Shown: positions 14,839 to 27,026 of the stretch, piece by piece
Position numbering within the stretch: position 1 is the stretch's first letter
Layout of the letters: the number at the start of each line of letters is the position of its first letter
Origin: Blakeslea trispora
Taxonomy: Eukaryota; Mucoromycota; Mucoromycetes; Mucorales; Choanephoraceae
Assembly: GCA_025331445.1 (NCBI GenBank)
Contig: JAIWNE010000088.1
Span: 62,001-126,000, forward strand
DNA: 64,000 bases
Reading direction: 5' to 3'
The notes under the pieces: model-generated
The model's database searches: none
The model's input: the letters and a program-made list of their open reading frames with translations, nothing else
What the model was told of the DNA's origin: nothing
Translations under genes and position numbers: made by a program

Positions 14839-17736
14839 CTATAATTTTTGCTTTGTCTCAATCGTTTGTACGCATTGAATGACATCGCCAGGTTTAAAGT
14901 CATTGAATCCTTCAAACGACATACCACATTCTAAGCCCTTCTTGGCTTCTGTGATATCTTTTTTGACCTGTCGAAGTGCATTCAATTCACCTATGGAAGA
15001 GCAGATTAGAGTTTGTTGATTTACGTCAACATGATTAGATTACAAACCTTCCCAAATAGTTTCCTTATCACGTACAATTCGTACCCGTCCATTTCTCTGA
15101 ATAGAACCATTGGTCACTCTACAACCAGCAACAGGACGCGTCTCTCTACCTTTGGTGTTGATATCAAACACCTGCAACAGAGCTGCTTCCCCTACTACCT
15201 GAGTGGAAATGATAGGTGGCAACATATCACTCAGTTCATCCTTTACATCTTCCAAGAGCTTGTAGATGATTGAGTATGACTTTACAGGAACACCAATCTT
15301 GGCTGCTTCAGCTTGAATACGTTTATCAGCTCGTACATTAAATCCGATTACTTGCCCTTCACAAGCTGCGGCTAATTGGACATCACCTTCAGTAATGTTA
15401 CCAACACTACTGTGGACTACCTTGACTCGAATCTGTTTGTTTTGAAGGCCTGATAGACAATCAACCACAGCCTCTACTGTGCCACTCACATCGCCTGTAA
15501 ATAAAATAAATAAAATAAAATCAAATTCCTCCATCTATTTTTAAATCGTTTCCAAGAAACTCAAGAAAGATTAAAAAAAAAATTACCTTTGACAACAGCT
15601 CTCAATTCGAGCATATTATCTTCAGGCTTCTCGTCTTCTTTTTGTTCTTGTAGCGCATACAATCTCTTGTTTAAAGAGTCTGGCAGAGTATCAATCAAAC
15701 CACGTTGATACATGTACATTTCTTTTTTATATGCTTTTTCGGCCATGCGTTCTTGTTCTAACTGCTCGCGCTGTATTCTACGTTTATCATTGATGACTTC
15801 CAAATCACGGAGTTGCTGTTCCCGCTGATGGCGTGCTACACGGTTATCTACTACGGTTTTAGCCAATCCCTAAATTCCAGTTGAGTTGAATAAGAAAGAA
15901 AAAAAAAAGTCTCTTTTTGAAGCAAAAAAAAAAAAAAAGACAGATCCCTATATTACCTCGTCTTTGGCAGTCAACATCTCATCACCAGCACTTGGTACGT
16001 CTTTCCAACCAATCACCTTGACTGGCATACCAGGAGTAGCTGCCTTGACAGCTTTGCCTTGATGGTCTGTCATTGACCGAACCTTACACCATGTACGACC
16101 GGCAACAATGACCGAGCCTGGTGTTAAGGTACCTCTTTGAACAAGCACTGTAGCCACATTACCTCTTCCCTTCTCAATTTGTGATTCAATTACAACACCT
16201 TCTGCACCATTGTTTCTCTCAGCCTTTAGTTCAAGAATTTCGGATAAAGTAATGATCGTCTCTTCAAGTTGGTCCAAGTTCTTGCCGGTCAAACCAGACA
16301 CTTCAACACAAGGGACATCACCACCAATTTCTTCTAGATGAACATTGTAGCGGGTCAGTTCTTGTTTTACTCTGGAAGGATCCACACCGGGCTTATCGCA
16401 TTTGTTAATGGCAACAACGATAGGTACATTTGCTGCTTGAGCATGTCGAATGGCTTCCTGTGTTTGTGGCATAACACCATCATCTGCGGCAACAACCAAA
16501 ACAACAATATCAGTCACCTGTGCACCTCGTTGACGCATCGCAGAGAATGCAGCATGACCGGGAGTGTCCAAAAACGTAATTGTTTTGCTGGAAGGTAATT
16601 CAACTATGACAAGATAGTTTAATTTATTGATTAGCTACATAGACTGGTTGAGGACTTGTTGCTTACCTGAAAATGCACCAATGTGCTGAGTGATACCACC
16701 AGCTTCTCCTGCAGCTACTGAGGTCTTACGGAGTGTGTCTAATAATGTAGTCTTACCATGATCGACATGGCCCATAATAGTAACAATTGGAGGTCTGTCT
16801 ACTAATTGACTAGGATCAACAGATGCTGATCTTATTTTAAAGTGAATAAACGTGCATAAACATAATTTCCCATATCATTTTGAATTGACGTCTCTACCTG
16901 GGATATAAATCTAGCGACTGTCTTGAATCTACAATTGGGTTCATATCAAGCTGCATAGCGATCAAACTAGACTCTTCGGCATTAAGCACTATAAGAGTTG
17001 ATTACATTAGAATTATACATGTATAAAAAAAAAGTGATGTATAGATGCATTCTAAACATACTACGATCATGCGAAGCATTGCCCATTTCCAATTCTTCCA
17101 TTGTTCGAATCAATTGCTCTAAAGAGAAAAACAACCCTTGTAAGCTATTTGTCATGTTTTGCGCCGATTTTCTTTTTTACCAAGTCGAATGCCTAGCACT
17201 CTTGATAGGTTGGCTACATTGATAATTTCGGGAATAAAGACATCTTTCATTTGATTGTTGGCTTCATTTTCTTTTGCCTTTTGTTTGGCTTTTCTTATTT
17301 CAATCTGAGACCTTTCTTTCTCTTCTTCTCGAGCCAATGCAGCCAATTCTTCTTCACGCTTCTTGCGTTCACGCTTCTGTGCTTGTGTCTCAGACTTTCT
17401 AGGTGGTTGCTTGGCAAACTTGTTGACATGTCGCTCATGCTGTTTATGGGTTTCGCCCGCATGCTTCTCGACATGCTGATCAACTGGCCGGGTCCAATCC
17501 CGCTTAGGTGCCACTTTTTTTAAAGGAGCTTTTGCAGCTTGATCAGGACGCTGCCAATCTGTTCGTTTGATCTTTTTTGATCCTGAGGCACTTTCGGTTG
17601 GCTTGCCTAGCTTATTGCCTAATCGAGTTGTTGTTTGAAAAAACATTGGCCTACCCATCCAACTTCTTTGCATTTGTTGTAAGCTGAATTGCTTGTTTTG
17701 GCTCAAAGGCCACAAAAGCTTTCTAGTAGCGCTCAT
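14839..17736 (-). CDS. IFM1: Mitochondrial translation initiation factor IF-2
   Basis: GTPase that brings initiator tRNA to the mitochondrial small ribosomal subunit. Eight exons, complement(14839..14990, 15048..15494, 15587..15869, 15957..16603, 16667..16830, 16898..16988, 17062..17118, 17181..17736), encode 798 residues. The first 40 residues are Arg/Ser-rich with almost no acids, as in a mitochondrial presequence. A Lys/Arg/Glu-rich helical linker follows. The G domain has G1 GHVDHGKT (255-262), G3 DTPGH and G4 NKCD. Then come domain II, an IF2-specific charged helix, domain III (DVSGTVEAV) and the C-terminal tRNA-binding domain ending near FKPGDVIQC. An in-frame TTG lies upstream, but the ATG of [11 protein letters not shown] fits the presequence. 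It diverges from the metaxin gene, also mitochondrial, 856 bp away. Confidence 0.95.
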
Positions 17737-18592
17737 GAGTTCAAAGTGAAAGCGAGGAGCAAGGCAAGACAAGAAACAAAAAAAAAAAAAAAAAAAAAGT
17801 TAAAGCAGGCCAAATTTAAAGCCAGTACAAAGCTTTTTATTTAAGCATTTACAAACCACCTCTCTTGTTCTTTTCCTTTCATTTGCTTCTATAAGGCAAT
17901 AATCTTACATGTTTTCTTGTTTCGTCATGATAGTTATGTTCAGCTCAATTTTAGCGTAAAAAGTATCACAACTACGAAAATGATTCTTTTTTTTTTGCAT
18001 AATTTTGCATGCCTAAATCTGATGAATTTGTTGATCTGAGTAGAGTAGCACAAGATTCGACACGTTTACCTGAAGTCCAAGCAGATTGCTTTTGTTTGTC
18101 AATCGATTAGTTTGCTTCAAATTGCATTTGACTTTTCATGTAAGCAGAATTTTGGCAAACTACCACATAGTAGCCATGAGTGCTTTTCGTAGCTACAAGA
18201 GCAGATACTCTTGTTTTATGCTAGACAGGCAAAGTCAAAACTGGTAAATCACTAGAATTATTAGGCCGAAGCACCTGTATTGTTTATACATAAATGTCAA
18301 AAATACTTTAGAAACAAGGATGAGAAGAAGGCTTGAGTAAGAAGAACAAGTACTAGGATCAAAACTATCATTCAAGAAGAGCTATAAATTGATTTGCAAG
18401 AAGGTCACAAGATCTGGCGATAAAGGAGGGTTAAATCACTTTTGCAACTACATTGGCTGGTAAAAGCCAAAAAAAAAACAAAAAAAAGAAAAAGAAACAC
18501 AACAAAAATATGTGACGTGGAATGCATTTATATAAGCAGCGATACTTGCCTTTTTTTTTTCTTCTTCTTCACTCATTGTATTATATACTTTT
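17737..18592. other. Divergent intergenic region, IF2 and metaxin
   Basis: Shared 5' region of two divergent mitochondrial-protein genes. It holds a 20-base A tract just upstream of IF2, AT-rich sequence, and close to the metaxin start a TGACGTGG word followed by a TATA-like box. No gene is seen. Confidence 0.5.
18513..18537 (+). promoter_or_regulatory. TGACGTGG (ACGT-core bZIP-type) site and TATA-like box upstream of metaxin
   Basis: TGACGTGG at 18513-18520 matches the core recognised by ATF6/CREB-like bZIP factors. TTTATATAAG at 18528-18537 lies about 55-65 bp before the metaxin ATG. The same octamer occurs upstream of the gene at 43898. Function is inferred from the word alone. Confidence 0.35.
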
Positions 18593-19843
18593 ATGACAGA
18601 ACAAACACCTAGTTCAAGATACGGACAGTTACCGACTATTGAGCTTCCATCATTCTTGGAGTTCTTGAAGCTCAAGAACTTTCCTCTTAAGACATATCCT
18701 GCTGTCAACGAACCTTATCGACCTACCAAAGATACTTTGTATATCTATGGCCCTGGTTATAGAAACAATCAAGCAAGTTTTGACCTTGATTGTTTGATTG
18801 TTCAAGTAAGATATTGTGTGCTTTTTTTTTTGTCAAAAACAATGATTTCTAAAGGGATTCCCTCCCCCCCTCCTTTTTTTTTTTGCATAGATGTACCTCA
18901 AGTTTTGTGGCATTGAATTTGACATTGATTGTTTAAATGAACCAGCAGCCTCACCTTCAGGTAGAAATCACTCATACAAAAAGTTTCTTGTTGACATTTT
19001 ATTCATGCATATGCTAGGTAAACTTCCATTTCTCGCTACTGTGACAGGCGCCATTTATGACAGTTCACAAATTCTTGATTGGGTCAAAAACACAAGAGTA
19101 AGCGCTAGACGTTTTTTTATGGATTTCAAGAATGACAACTAAGCATGATACCATTAGCACATGGAAAAGGAATTAAGCTTAGAGAAAGATAGAGAACAAG
19201 CAAAGGCCTTTTTATCTCTTGCACAAAACAAGTTAGGTGCTGCTTTAGTAAGTAGCTATGAGAGGAAGAGCAGAGCAGAAGGAATTAATTAGGCAGTTAT
19301 TTTCCATGTGGTTAGAGCCATTGAATGCAAACAGAACAGCACACAATTCTTATTTCGGGCATACACCTAAGCCTGTGGATTGGATTTTATCTTATCATAA
19401 GCAGAATGAAGTTGTTCAGGCATTACTTGCTGATCGTGACATTCTAGTGAGAGAAGAGGTAAAGAGACAAGCCATAGTAATCAAGTAGACGATAGCATTG
19501 TTTGACTCATGCACTCTAAAGATTTATCAAGATGCTTCTCAAGCATTAGAAGCACTTTCAACTAAGCTAGGAAACAACACCTATTTCTTCAATGCCAGGT
19601 AACTCTCATCTTGATTTTGCCTAAATCTTTCTTGTTCTAAAAGATCTGGTTGATAGTGAACCTACCTATGTGGATGCATTTATCTTTTCATATCTTCACT
19701 CAATCTTGAGTATGCCCCATATCCTGGATGGAGAATATACTGAAGAAGAAAAAAAGCAAGCTAGCACATTGAGCAAATTGGTACGCAAGCATGAAAACTT
19801 GGTCAAGTACGCCAAATCTATCTATGAACAGTATTTGAAATAA
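18593..19843 (+). CDS. Metaxin-family mitochondrial outer-membrane protein (SAM complex)
   Basis: Metaxin/Sam37-type GST-fold protein of the mitochondrial outer membrane, a partner of Sam50 in inserting beta-barrel proteins. Seven exons, 18593..18805, 18891..18960, 19018..19097, 19158..19247, 19297..19446, 19489..19598 and 19657..19843, give 299 residues, the usual metaxin length. Diagnostic parts are the thioredoxin-like segment with ASFDLDCLIVQMYLKF, the SPSGKLPFLAT loop, a helical GST-C part, and YFFNASEPTYVDAFIFSYLH, which aligns closely with FFFGDSPASLDAFVFSY of animal metaxins. For the intron at 19447-19488 a GTGAGA donor (42 nt) is preferred over a 30-nt alternative. The stop codon lies 7 bp from the stop of the convergent RPP1 gene. 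Confidence 0.88.
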
Positions 19844-19850
19844 GATGTGT

Positions 19851-21000
19851 TTATTGCTTTTTTTGCTTTTTTTGCTTGTTTGACTGCTGTTGTTGAGCAG
19901 CGTCTTTACGCTTGTTTTTGTTGTCTTCTTGTTGAAACAACTGAGCTTTATCAAAACTGACAACTGCATTGTAAGTCAACTTTCTTGTTTCTATTAGATG
20001 ATGAGCTTCTTCTTCTTATTTTTTCTTCTTAGTGCTATTGTATTGTTTACCTGCTTTCTTTAGTAGCTTGGGATAATTGACGGTGATGGTTGCTTCAATC
20101 TGATCATGCGTCATACCAAACATACTGCCACTAAAACGAGAAAAGTTAGTAAAATCAGATGGTTTTCCTGCGCATATACTTGCAGCACTCTCAAATCTGC
20201 TGGTCTCTTGATTTCTAATGCACGCATGGCTTCACTCGAGAACAAAAGATTCTGACCTCGAGTCACTTCCACTAATCGCTTTACGTTGTTGTAAAATTGG
20301 AATTTTTTGTTGGGATCTAAAGAGAGATGGATCAGCTTAAAGTATGACAAAATAAGGGAGAGATTATATTTGCCTCGGAATGCTTGAGAGTAACAGATTT
20401 CGAAAAAGATACCTCGATTGATAGCTACTTGAGCAGGTGTGAAGCCGGGAACAACACGGCTTTTTGCTAGATCAAGTGAAATCAGGTCTACTTCAAGAGT
20501 TTGGCAAGCATGCTTGCATACATCAATGGTAGTAGGTCGAACAGCTAAAATGTCTATTTTGGGGTAAGCTGAACTTGCTGCCTACAGATTAAAAAACACA
20601 TGATTTAACATTTATAGTATAGGATATTGTTTATGTCTGCCCTACAAGCTGATAGTTCTTTTTAGGATCTTCTACTAATAGAGTTGCTCTTGTCAGCTGC
20701 TGCATATGAGTATATTTCTGGGGTAATAAAGGACTGATTGGCTGTTCATGATAAGTAGAATGAAAGGGGGGAACCATGCTGACAGTAGCTTACTTTCACA
20801 TCGGCTAAATTGCTCTCTATATTGAGATTGAATGCGATCGTACTCTGTCTATCAACTAAAGGCAACATCAGTAAAACGGAGCAGTAAAATCAAACTATCT
20901 TGTTCTTACTTGAGCAGACGCGATCCAAGATCTTTTGGATGCGCTGAAGTTCTGTTGCATCACTTGCGTTGGGATATGGAATGTTGAAATCGTAAAACAT
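19851..21000 (-). CDS. RPP1: Ribonuclease P/MRP protein subunit RPP1 (RPP30 family)
   Basis: Protein subunit of RNase P and RNase MRP, with a TIM-barrel-like (PHP-type) fold; it acts in tRNA 5' processing and rRNA maturation. Exons complement(19851..19963, 20051..20130, 20184..20316, 20374..20581, 20646..20717, 20794..20855, 20910..21000) give 252 residues, near the human 268. Family signals are the start MFYDFNIPYP, VDLISLDLAKS, AINRGIFFEICYSQAFRD, NLLFSSEAMRALEIK and DLRVLGSMFGMTHDQ. The last exon codes a Lys/Gln-rich tail as in other RPP30 proteins. Two introns (20317-20373 and 20131-20183) use GC donors: the family's conserved sequence is restored only with GCAAAT and GCAAGT, while nearby GT sites break the frame or remove conserved residues. 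Confidence 0.9.
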
Positions 21001-21955
21001 GATAAAGATCGCCTTTTCTTGTTGCCATTTTTTAAAGCAGCAGAAAATTCGCTTTAAAAGTCACTTTTTCTGTGAATATTGATTGACTCTTGGATGCTTC
21101 CTTTAAGGCGGCAATAACTCGGTTGGGTCGAGAATTGCCTTTATTTATTTTTTTAGTATTGAAGAATGGACTGTTTCTTTAGGGCAAAACAACAAAAACC
21201 TTTCTGCTTTTAAGTTTGCTATTTGGATTTCTTTAAAAGTCGCCAATATGTCTCAAAAGAAGGTAATTGCTTTTCTTATATAAGGGCTTACAATAGTCAA
21301 TCTTCATCATATCATAGAATGCTTTCTAATCTTCTTGGTGTAAACTTTTTCTGTTCATAGTGATTTCTTTATCCGGAATCATGAAAGAATAAAGTACAAT
21401 GACAGTAGTCGCTCGATTTAAGAGCATATAACATAAGAGTAGTAATCCCTTTAACTTATAATCACTTCAAGCGATGTAATACTATTCCATTGAAGAACAT
21501 ATAATATAAGAGTAACATTTCTCAAGAATAGGAATACTCGAAAACAAAACTACTGTTGTGCAAGGTAGTAAATAAAGTCAAATGTTGCTATTAAAAGACA
21601 AAGCAACAAGACATGAAAGATACTTTTCTTCATGAAAAACAAAGGAAGACTGCCTCTCTCATAAAGAAGCAATGGATAGTCACTCTGGATTTGCTTTTTG
21701 CAGGCCGATAAAATGGCTTTATTGAGAACTTTGCTTGCTAGTTTATTAAACAAAAGAAAGGAGTAATGATGCTGGTTTGCACAAATGGTCAAACCTTAAT
21801 TTCTCTCTCTATTCACCAGGAAAGAAGAAAAGAAATGATGTGTATGCATGTGTGTATATATGTATATATGTATTCAAAATGCGTATATATATATATATAA
21901 TGTGTGTGTATGTGGGTATATACATGTGGATTTAAGGCTAATTTCAATTCTGCAT
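21001..21955. other. Intergenic between RPP1 and E2F-like gene
   Basis: AT-rich. It includes an ATG followed by four codons and a GTAATT donor-like site at 21249-21267 without a recognisable downstream exon. An imperfect direct repeat is built on the words CATATAACATAAGAGTA and CATATAATATAAGAGTA (about 21425 and 21489). A TA-rich stretch lies at 21848-21900. No gene is supported. Confidence 0.45.
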
Positions 21956-22897
21956 TTACTGTTGCTCGCTATCTTTTTTCTTGGATTGCCGAAGCGAAAG
22001 GATTCGCAACGATTGATTCGAGCTTTCAGGCACACGTATATAGCATTTGGTTCTTGTTTGGGAAGACTATAAGATAGGTTAAATAAAAATTTAAGGGGGG
22101 AAAAGTCATGATAGTACCTTTTTGGTAGGATAAGGGGAATAATGACTGTTTTGTGGATGATGGTTGTGATGTACTTCAATATCTGTGTCATAAGGTGCGT
22201 TGACAACTACGAGCGCTTCTTGTTGTGCTGCCATAATAACCTCAAATTTGGCAATGTCATCCAGAGTGAGATAGCAGTAGGGTGAATTGCTCTTGATCAT
22301 ACTCTCAATCTCTTGATCGACTTGTTGCTTAAATAGATGAAGTTGTTTCTGCTCATTCTCAAGGGTTTGGTTATAACTCTTCAAGAGTTCTAATCTTTGT
22401 TCAAGATCATTTGTTGTTGTAGCAGTAGCAGCAGTTATAGGAGTTGTGGTACCTGTAGATGATAGGTTTGATGTATTATGGCTTCCACTGAGCAAAATAT
22501 TTATGATTTAGTGATTAGCCTTAGCGATTATCTTGCTCTACTCACATCCAGCGTACATGATTCTTTGAATTTTTCTCAATCAAATGAATGCCCTCCAATA
22601 CGTTTGTAATATCATAGATACGCCTCTTTTGAACCTTGAGCTGTAGAGCAGCACTATTTAGATCCAAATCGCCTTGTGTGCTTGAGCGTAATAGTGCAAT
22701 GAATTTCTTTGTCAAAAGACCAAGTGAAGAGTCGTATCGACAAGATTGAACATTGGAGACTTTTGATTGTTTAGAGTCTAGAGTACATGTTAAAAAAGCA
22801 GTTTTTATTATTTTGTATGAGCTTATTTACCTGTGTCATACTTCCTTCTTTTGTTATCTATTGGACACATTGTTTGGTTTGTTGATTGATTCGACAT
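21956..22897 (-). CDS. E2F-family transcription factor
   Basis: Winged-helix regulator of G1/S genes; it normally binds DNA with a DP partner. Four exons, complement(21956..22066, 22118..22487, 22546..22777, 22831..22897), give 259 residues. The DNA-binding domain (about 35-100) is clear: [13 protein letters not shown], then the recognition helix [14 protein letters not shown] and [12 protein letters not shown] Thr-rich linker is followed by a coiled coil ([19 protein letters not shown]) and the marked-box region ([32 protein letters not shown]). This is the short form of an E2F; no retinoblastoma-binding acidic tail is visible after the marked box, although the C-terminus is only Lys/Ser-rich. 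E2F is retained in zygomycetes but absent from yeasts, which use SBF/MBF. Confidence 0.92.
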
Positions 22898-25458
22898 ATC
22901 AAAGACAGAAAATAAATAGAAGAAGAAAAAAAAAAGCAAAAGAAAAAGCAAAAAGGACAAATTAAATATCTTAGTTGTATTTATACTCTAAATTAGAAAA
23001 AAAAAAAAGAGGAGCTAAATAAACAACGACCAAAAAGGGGGGGAAAAACTAGTGTTACTAGGCGCGTTGCAGATAGTCTACTTTATGAACATTTTGGGCA
23101 AAGTCAATCATTGATTTCTCTCCTTTGAACTTTATCGTTATCTTAAAATGTAGTATTCCCACCTTAACAACATGCAAAGCAGTTGTTCATTATAGCATTT
23201 TGCAGTATAAAGAAATCAAAAGGAGTTGGCCCAAAATTTCCGAATATCAAGTACAAGAGAATGACTTGACCGCTAAATAATCAAGTTGTTTATTTACTTT
23301 TTTTAGTTGTTGGTATGTATGCAACAGAAACGATACAGTTAATGGCATGGATGAAATTTAATCGCTGGAACAATGATTTGATCAACATAACATCGATTTA
23401 AGCTCTTGTTGCTGCATGACGATAAATTGGCCATTCTGCTACAATTTGGGGTCTCAGGACAATAGAAAACAAAGAAAGAATAAGGGGGAATGAGGGGTGT
23501 GTAGGGGAGAATAAACCAATAATAAAAAATAAAAAGAGAGGGAAAATCACCTTTTTGGTATTCCATGCTTAACTTAAATTCTATCGCTATTTTCGGTCTG
23601 TGCAGGAAGTATGATTCACCAATAATGAAAGTAGTCGTTATAACATGTTTGTCTCTACAAGAAGCACGTTTCTTGGTAACTTATGATATAACAAGAGGAA
23701 CATGAAGAGAGCAAAGAAGAAGAAAAAATGCAGTTGTTTTTTTATATAAACACTTTACAAATCAAATGAGTGAGGAGAAGTACGACATGCAGGAGACAAA
23801 AATTGTCTTTTGTTTTTATTGTCGTGAAATGAAGATATTCCAGTTCCAAATTAAAGCCATTAGCAATCTCAGTTACATATCCTACTGAAGAACACAACTG
23901 CTAGTTACAAGCGAGTATTGAATGCTGGCTATTTCAATATGCACAAGAAGATGAAAGTACGAAGAAGCACCAGATATGTTTTTTCCTACTAGAGCACTGC
24001 TAAAGACAATATGAAACATATCATGTGCAACTACATATTTACCAAGTACTCTAAGGTAGTCTTCAACACCTATTTGAGATAGCCCCCCCCCCTCCTCCGT
24101 AAGACTCCTACATGACCATGCAAACAATGTTAAAATCACTTAATCAAAGAGCAAGCATAAAGAGCGGCAATTCAATAACAGATAAAGACGACGTGTCACA
24201 AGAGTTTACTCGAAAAAAAAAGAGGCAATGGTTTTATAATACAATATATACGCAGAGAATTAAGCAAAACCCAATACGGCAACACAGAGTAAAATTCGTG
24301 TTTGCTTGAAGATATGATAAAAGCCATATGATTCATGGCAATTTGTCTTTGTGATTAGAGGCACAAAAGAGAGAACAGTACTGACAGAGGTAAACTAATG
24401 AAGTAATAAATATGGATCTCGTAAATCTGTTGCCATCACAACGGTAAAAGAGGAATGGATTCTAACAGGCAACATTACCTTTGTTCCTCAAGACCAACCG
24501 AAAAATTGAGAGAGATGTGTAAGAATGAGTTTGATTTTGTTCTGGATTTGAGCTTAGTTGAGGAATCCAGGATTGAAACAACCAAAGCACAGTGCTTAAG
24601 AAAGTTAGACTATTGCTGTTAATGCAAACTATGACAACAACCAAGAAAAATTAAACCATAGACTCGGTATATCTTTGATGTAACAATAAGATGGGCATTA
24701 GTTTAAATTATCAAGAAATAAGCTGTCTGTTACTAGGGGGGAACTGTAGTTTCTCATGGCTGACTTGACATATGACAGGTAATGACAGACAAGTTATTAT
24801 ACTATCATTTCCCTCCTTTTTTTTCTCCTTGAAAAAATTACAGAATAATAAAAGTGAAGCACAGATTCCTTTTTGGCTTGTTTGGTGAACAAGCATAACA
24901 CAAGCTTGCTTTCTTGAGACAAAGAAAAGAATAAAAGAAGATCATTCAAGCTGGAAACTAAATCTAAGGACGACACATTACATACAATTTTCTTCAGAGG
25001 GCTCCTTCTTATAGTGTATAAGCTTACTTGAAGATCTCGATGTTTCCCATATGCCTGGCTGTTACCAATAACAAAAAAGAAAAAAGTATTATATTCCTCT
25101 CATCTGCTCTTCAAGAGAAATACCAAATTCGATTGTAAGCCTTTTTCTATCACAATGAAGGAGAATCGACGGATTTTTCATTGCTGCTCTCCTTTCTCTT
25201 GTATCGATTTACAAGTGAATTTGTCCCGATCATTCATTTTAATACACACAATAAATTTGGCTTTCTCCCTCTCCCTTTTTTCTTGCTTAAAATGAAGGAA
25301 AGTAATGAATATGGGTTATGATGACTGTTTATGCATACATATTAAATGATAGAAAAAAAAAAAGGGAGGACTTTTTTTTTGGTTTAGATGAGGCAAAATA
25401 TAAACTTTTTTATTTATTTATGTATTCACTATTACTCCTTATTTTCTATTGTAGAAGC
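22898..25458. other. 2.6 kb gene-poor region
   Basis: AT-rich DNA between the E2F-like gene start and the RCC1L stop. Short frames here have no gene-like composition. A C-run lies at 24079-24092 and A/T homopolymers are scattered. I see no RNA gene or mobile element. Confidence 0.5.
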
Positions 25459-26905
25459 TTATCCATCTTTACAAATAGCAATAGCATGATAAGTTCCTAG
25501 CGACACATCAATTACATGCTTGTCTATATTTACTCGCTGGGGCACAAAAGCATGCTCTTCATGACCTAAACCCAATCTTCCACTTGTAGGCCCATTGAGT
25601 CCCCAAGTATAGAGTTCACCAGAAGCTATTTGTACATAGAGTTACCATCATAATTAAACAAAAAAAAACTATGACTATGACTTACCTGTAATAGCAGCAG
25701 CATAATCAGTGGTAGCATACACTTTCACAATATCTTCAAGTCCCTTGACCTCTTTTGGCTCCAATGTCTGGAGCGTATCTTGTCCTAATCCCAAGGCACC
25801 ATATCCACATGTATATACTGTCTTGCCTCTTGTCAATAAAACTGAAAAGGGACCACCTGCGGCAATATCTATCACACAATTAAAATCAATAGACAATGGC
25901 TCAAGAATCTATTCAAGAAAATGAGTAAAGACGTTCCAAAAGCTAGAAACAGTTTATGTCTTACTTTGTCAATCACTTTCCCTTGAGCACCTTGGCCATA
26001 CTCAGAATTACCCCATGTCCATAGCTTTCCATCCTGGCTTAGAGCCAGAGTGAAATCAGTTGAGCTGGATAGCTTCTTGATGGGTGTGTTTAACGCCAGT
26101 CTCGAGGGTCTTGATTGATCATCTTTACCTTGTCCTAGCTGACCATCTGCACTCCAACCCATACCATAGATAAACCCTTTGTCTGTGGAGAAAATAGAGC
26201 TATCTAGTCCACATTGGATCTGTTGAATGACCTCTTGTTTATCAAATGAGACTAGTCTCGGTATTTGTTCTGCAACTAGCTGACCAGGCTGTGTGCTCTT
26301 ATTGCGTCCCAAACCTAACTGACCATACATGTTGTTACCAAAAGAATACAGCTGGGTTGTTCCTGATAAACAAATCAGTCTATCTTTCTCTTTTGTTTTG
26401 GTCGCTTAAACTTACCATCCGGGTTCTCCGTCACAATATGAGAATGTTCACGTCCACAAGCAAGCAATTTAAGTTTTTCTTGTTCGTTAGCCAACACTTG
26501 ATATCCAACACCCAAAGTGCCTAATTGCCCACTTTGATTTAAACCGAATGCATACACTTGGTTTGTTTCAGTCCCAATAAGGGTATGTCCCCAGCCAGTA
26601 GCTATATGACTAATGTGTTGATCTCTCTAAAGTGATGATATAGCAAATATAAAAGAAAAAATGATAGAAATAAAGAGAGAAGAAAAAGCTATATCAATTG
26701 CATAATTTAATGATAAAAACATTCGATAGTTTACAGGCAAAGCATAATCTTTTTGGTTCTTTAGACAGACAGGACTATGGAAGGTGCGATCCATATGTCC
26801 TTCAGTTAGTGGGAGAGCTGTTGTCTGACCCCACCCATACAAAACTGTCTTGGTTGCATTTAGCTGTCGGGTAGTATGAAAAGCTCTTTTACTATATCTC
26901 AACAT
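25459..26905 (-). CDS. Mitochondrial RCC1-like repeat protein (RCC1L/WBSCR16 type)
   Basis: Seven-bladed RCC1-type propeller. In animals RCC1L acts in mitochondrial ribosome assembly and pseudouridylation. Five exons, complement(25459..25625, 25686..25908, 25965..26362, 26416..26626, 26735..26905), give 389 residues. The N-terminus MLRYSKRAFHTTRQLN looks like a mitochondrial presequence with a cleavable Arg-rich helix. RCC1 blades repeat the pattern YxFGxNxxGQLG: YAFGLNQSGQLG, YSFGNNMYGQLGLG, YGMGWSADGQLGQG, WTWGNSEYGQGAQG, YTCGYGALGLGQ and YTWGLNGPTGRLGLG. Each blade is followed by an ACGxxH or GGPFS-type strand. The gene is divergent from the MAP kinase 121 bp away, so the two share a short promoter containing a C/T-rich tract. 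Family membership is firm; the mitochondrial role is from homology and presequence. Confidence 0.88.
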
Positions 26906-27026
26906 ATTTATACTCGAGAAAAAAAAAGAGAGAAAAAAAATTGGCGTATTTTTTATAAAAAAAACACGTCTTTCACAGCTTATTTTATTTTTATCTCCCC
27001 CCCCCTTCTTCTCTCTAAAAGCTGTC

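Noticed and set aside
19459..19488. A 30-nt intron in the metaxin gene
   Set aside because: A GTGAGA donor 12 bp upstream gives a 42-nt in-frame intron, a usual size here. The shorter intron is possible but not needed.
20341..20373. Reading through the first GC-AG intron of RPP1 as coding
   Set aside because: The frame is open, but the 19 extra residues interrupt a region where family members are continuous, and the spliced form aligns better. Retention remains possible as an isoform.
21249..21267. A start codon followed by a donor-like GTAATT (MSQKK)
   Set aside because: No downstream exon with a matching phase or coding composition could be found within 700 bp.
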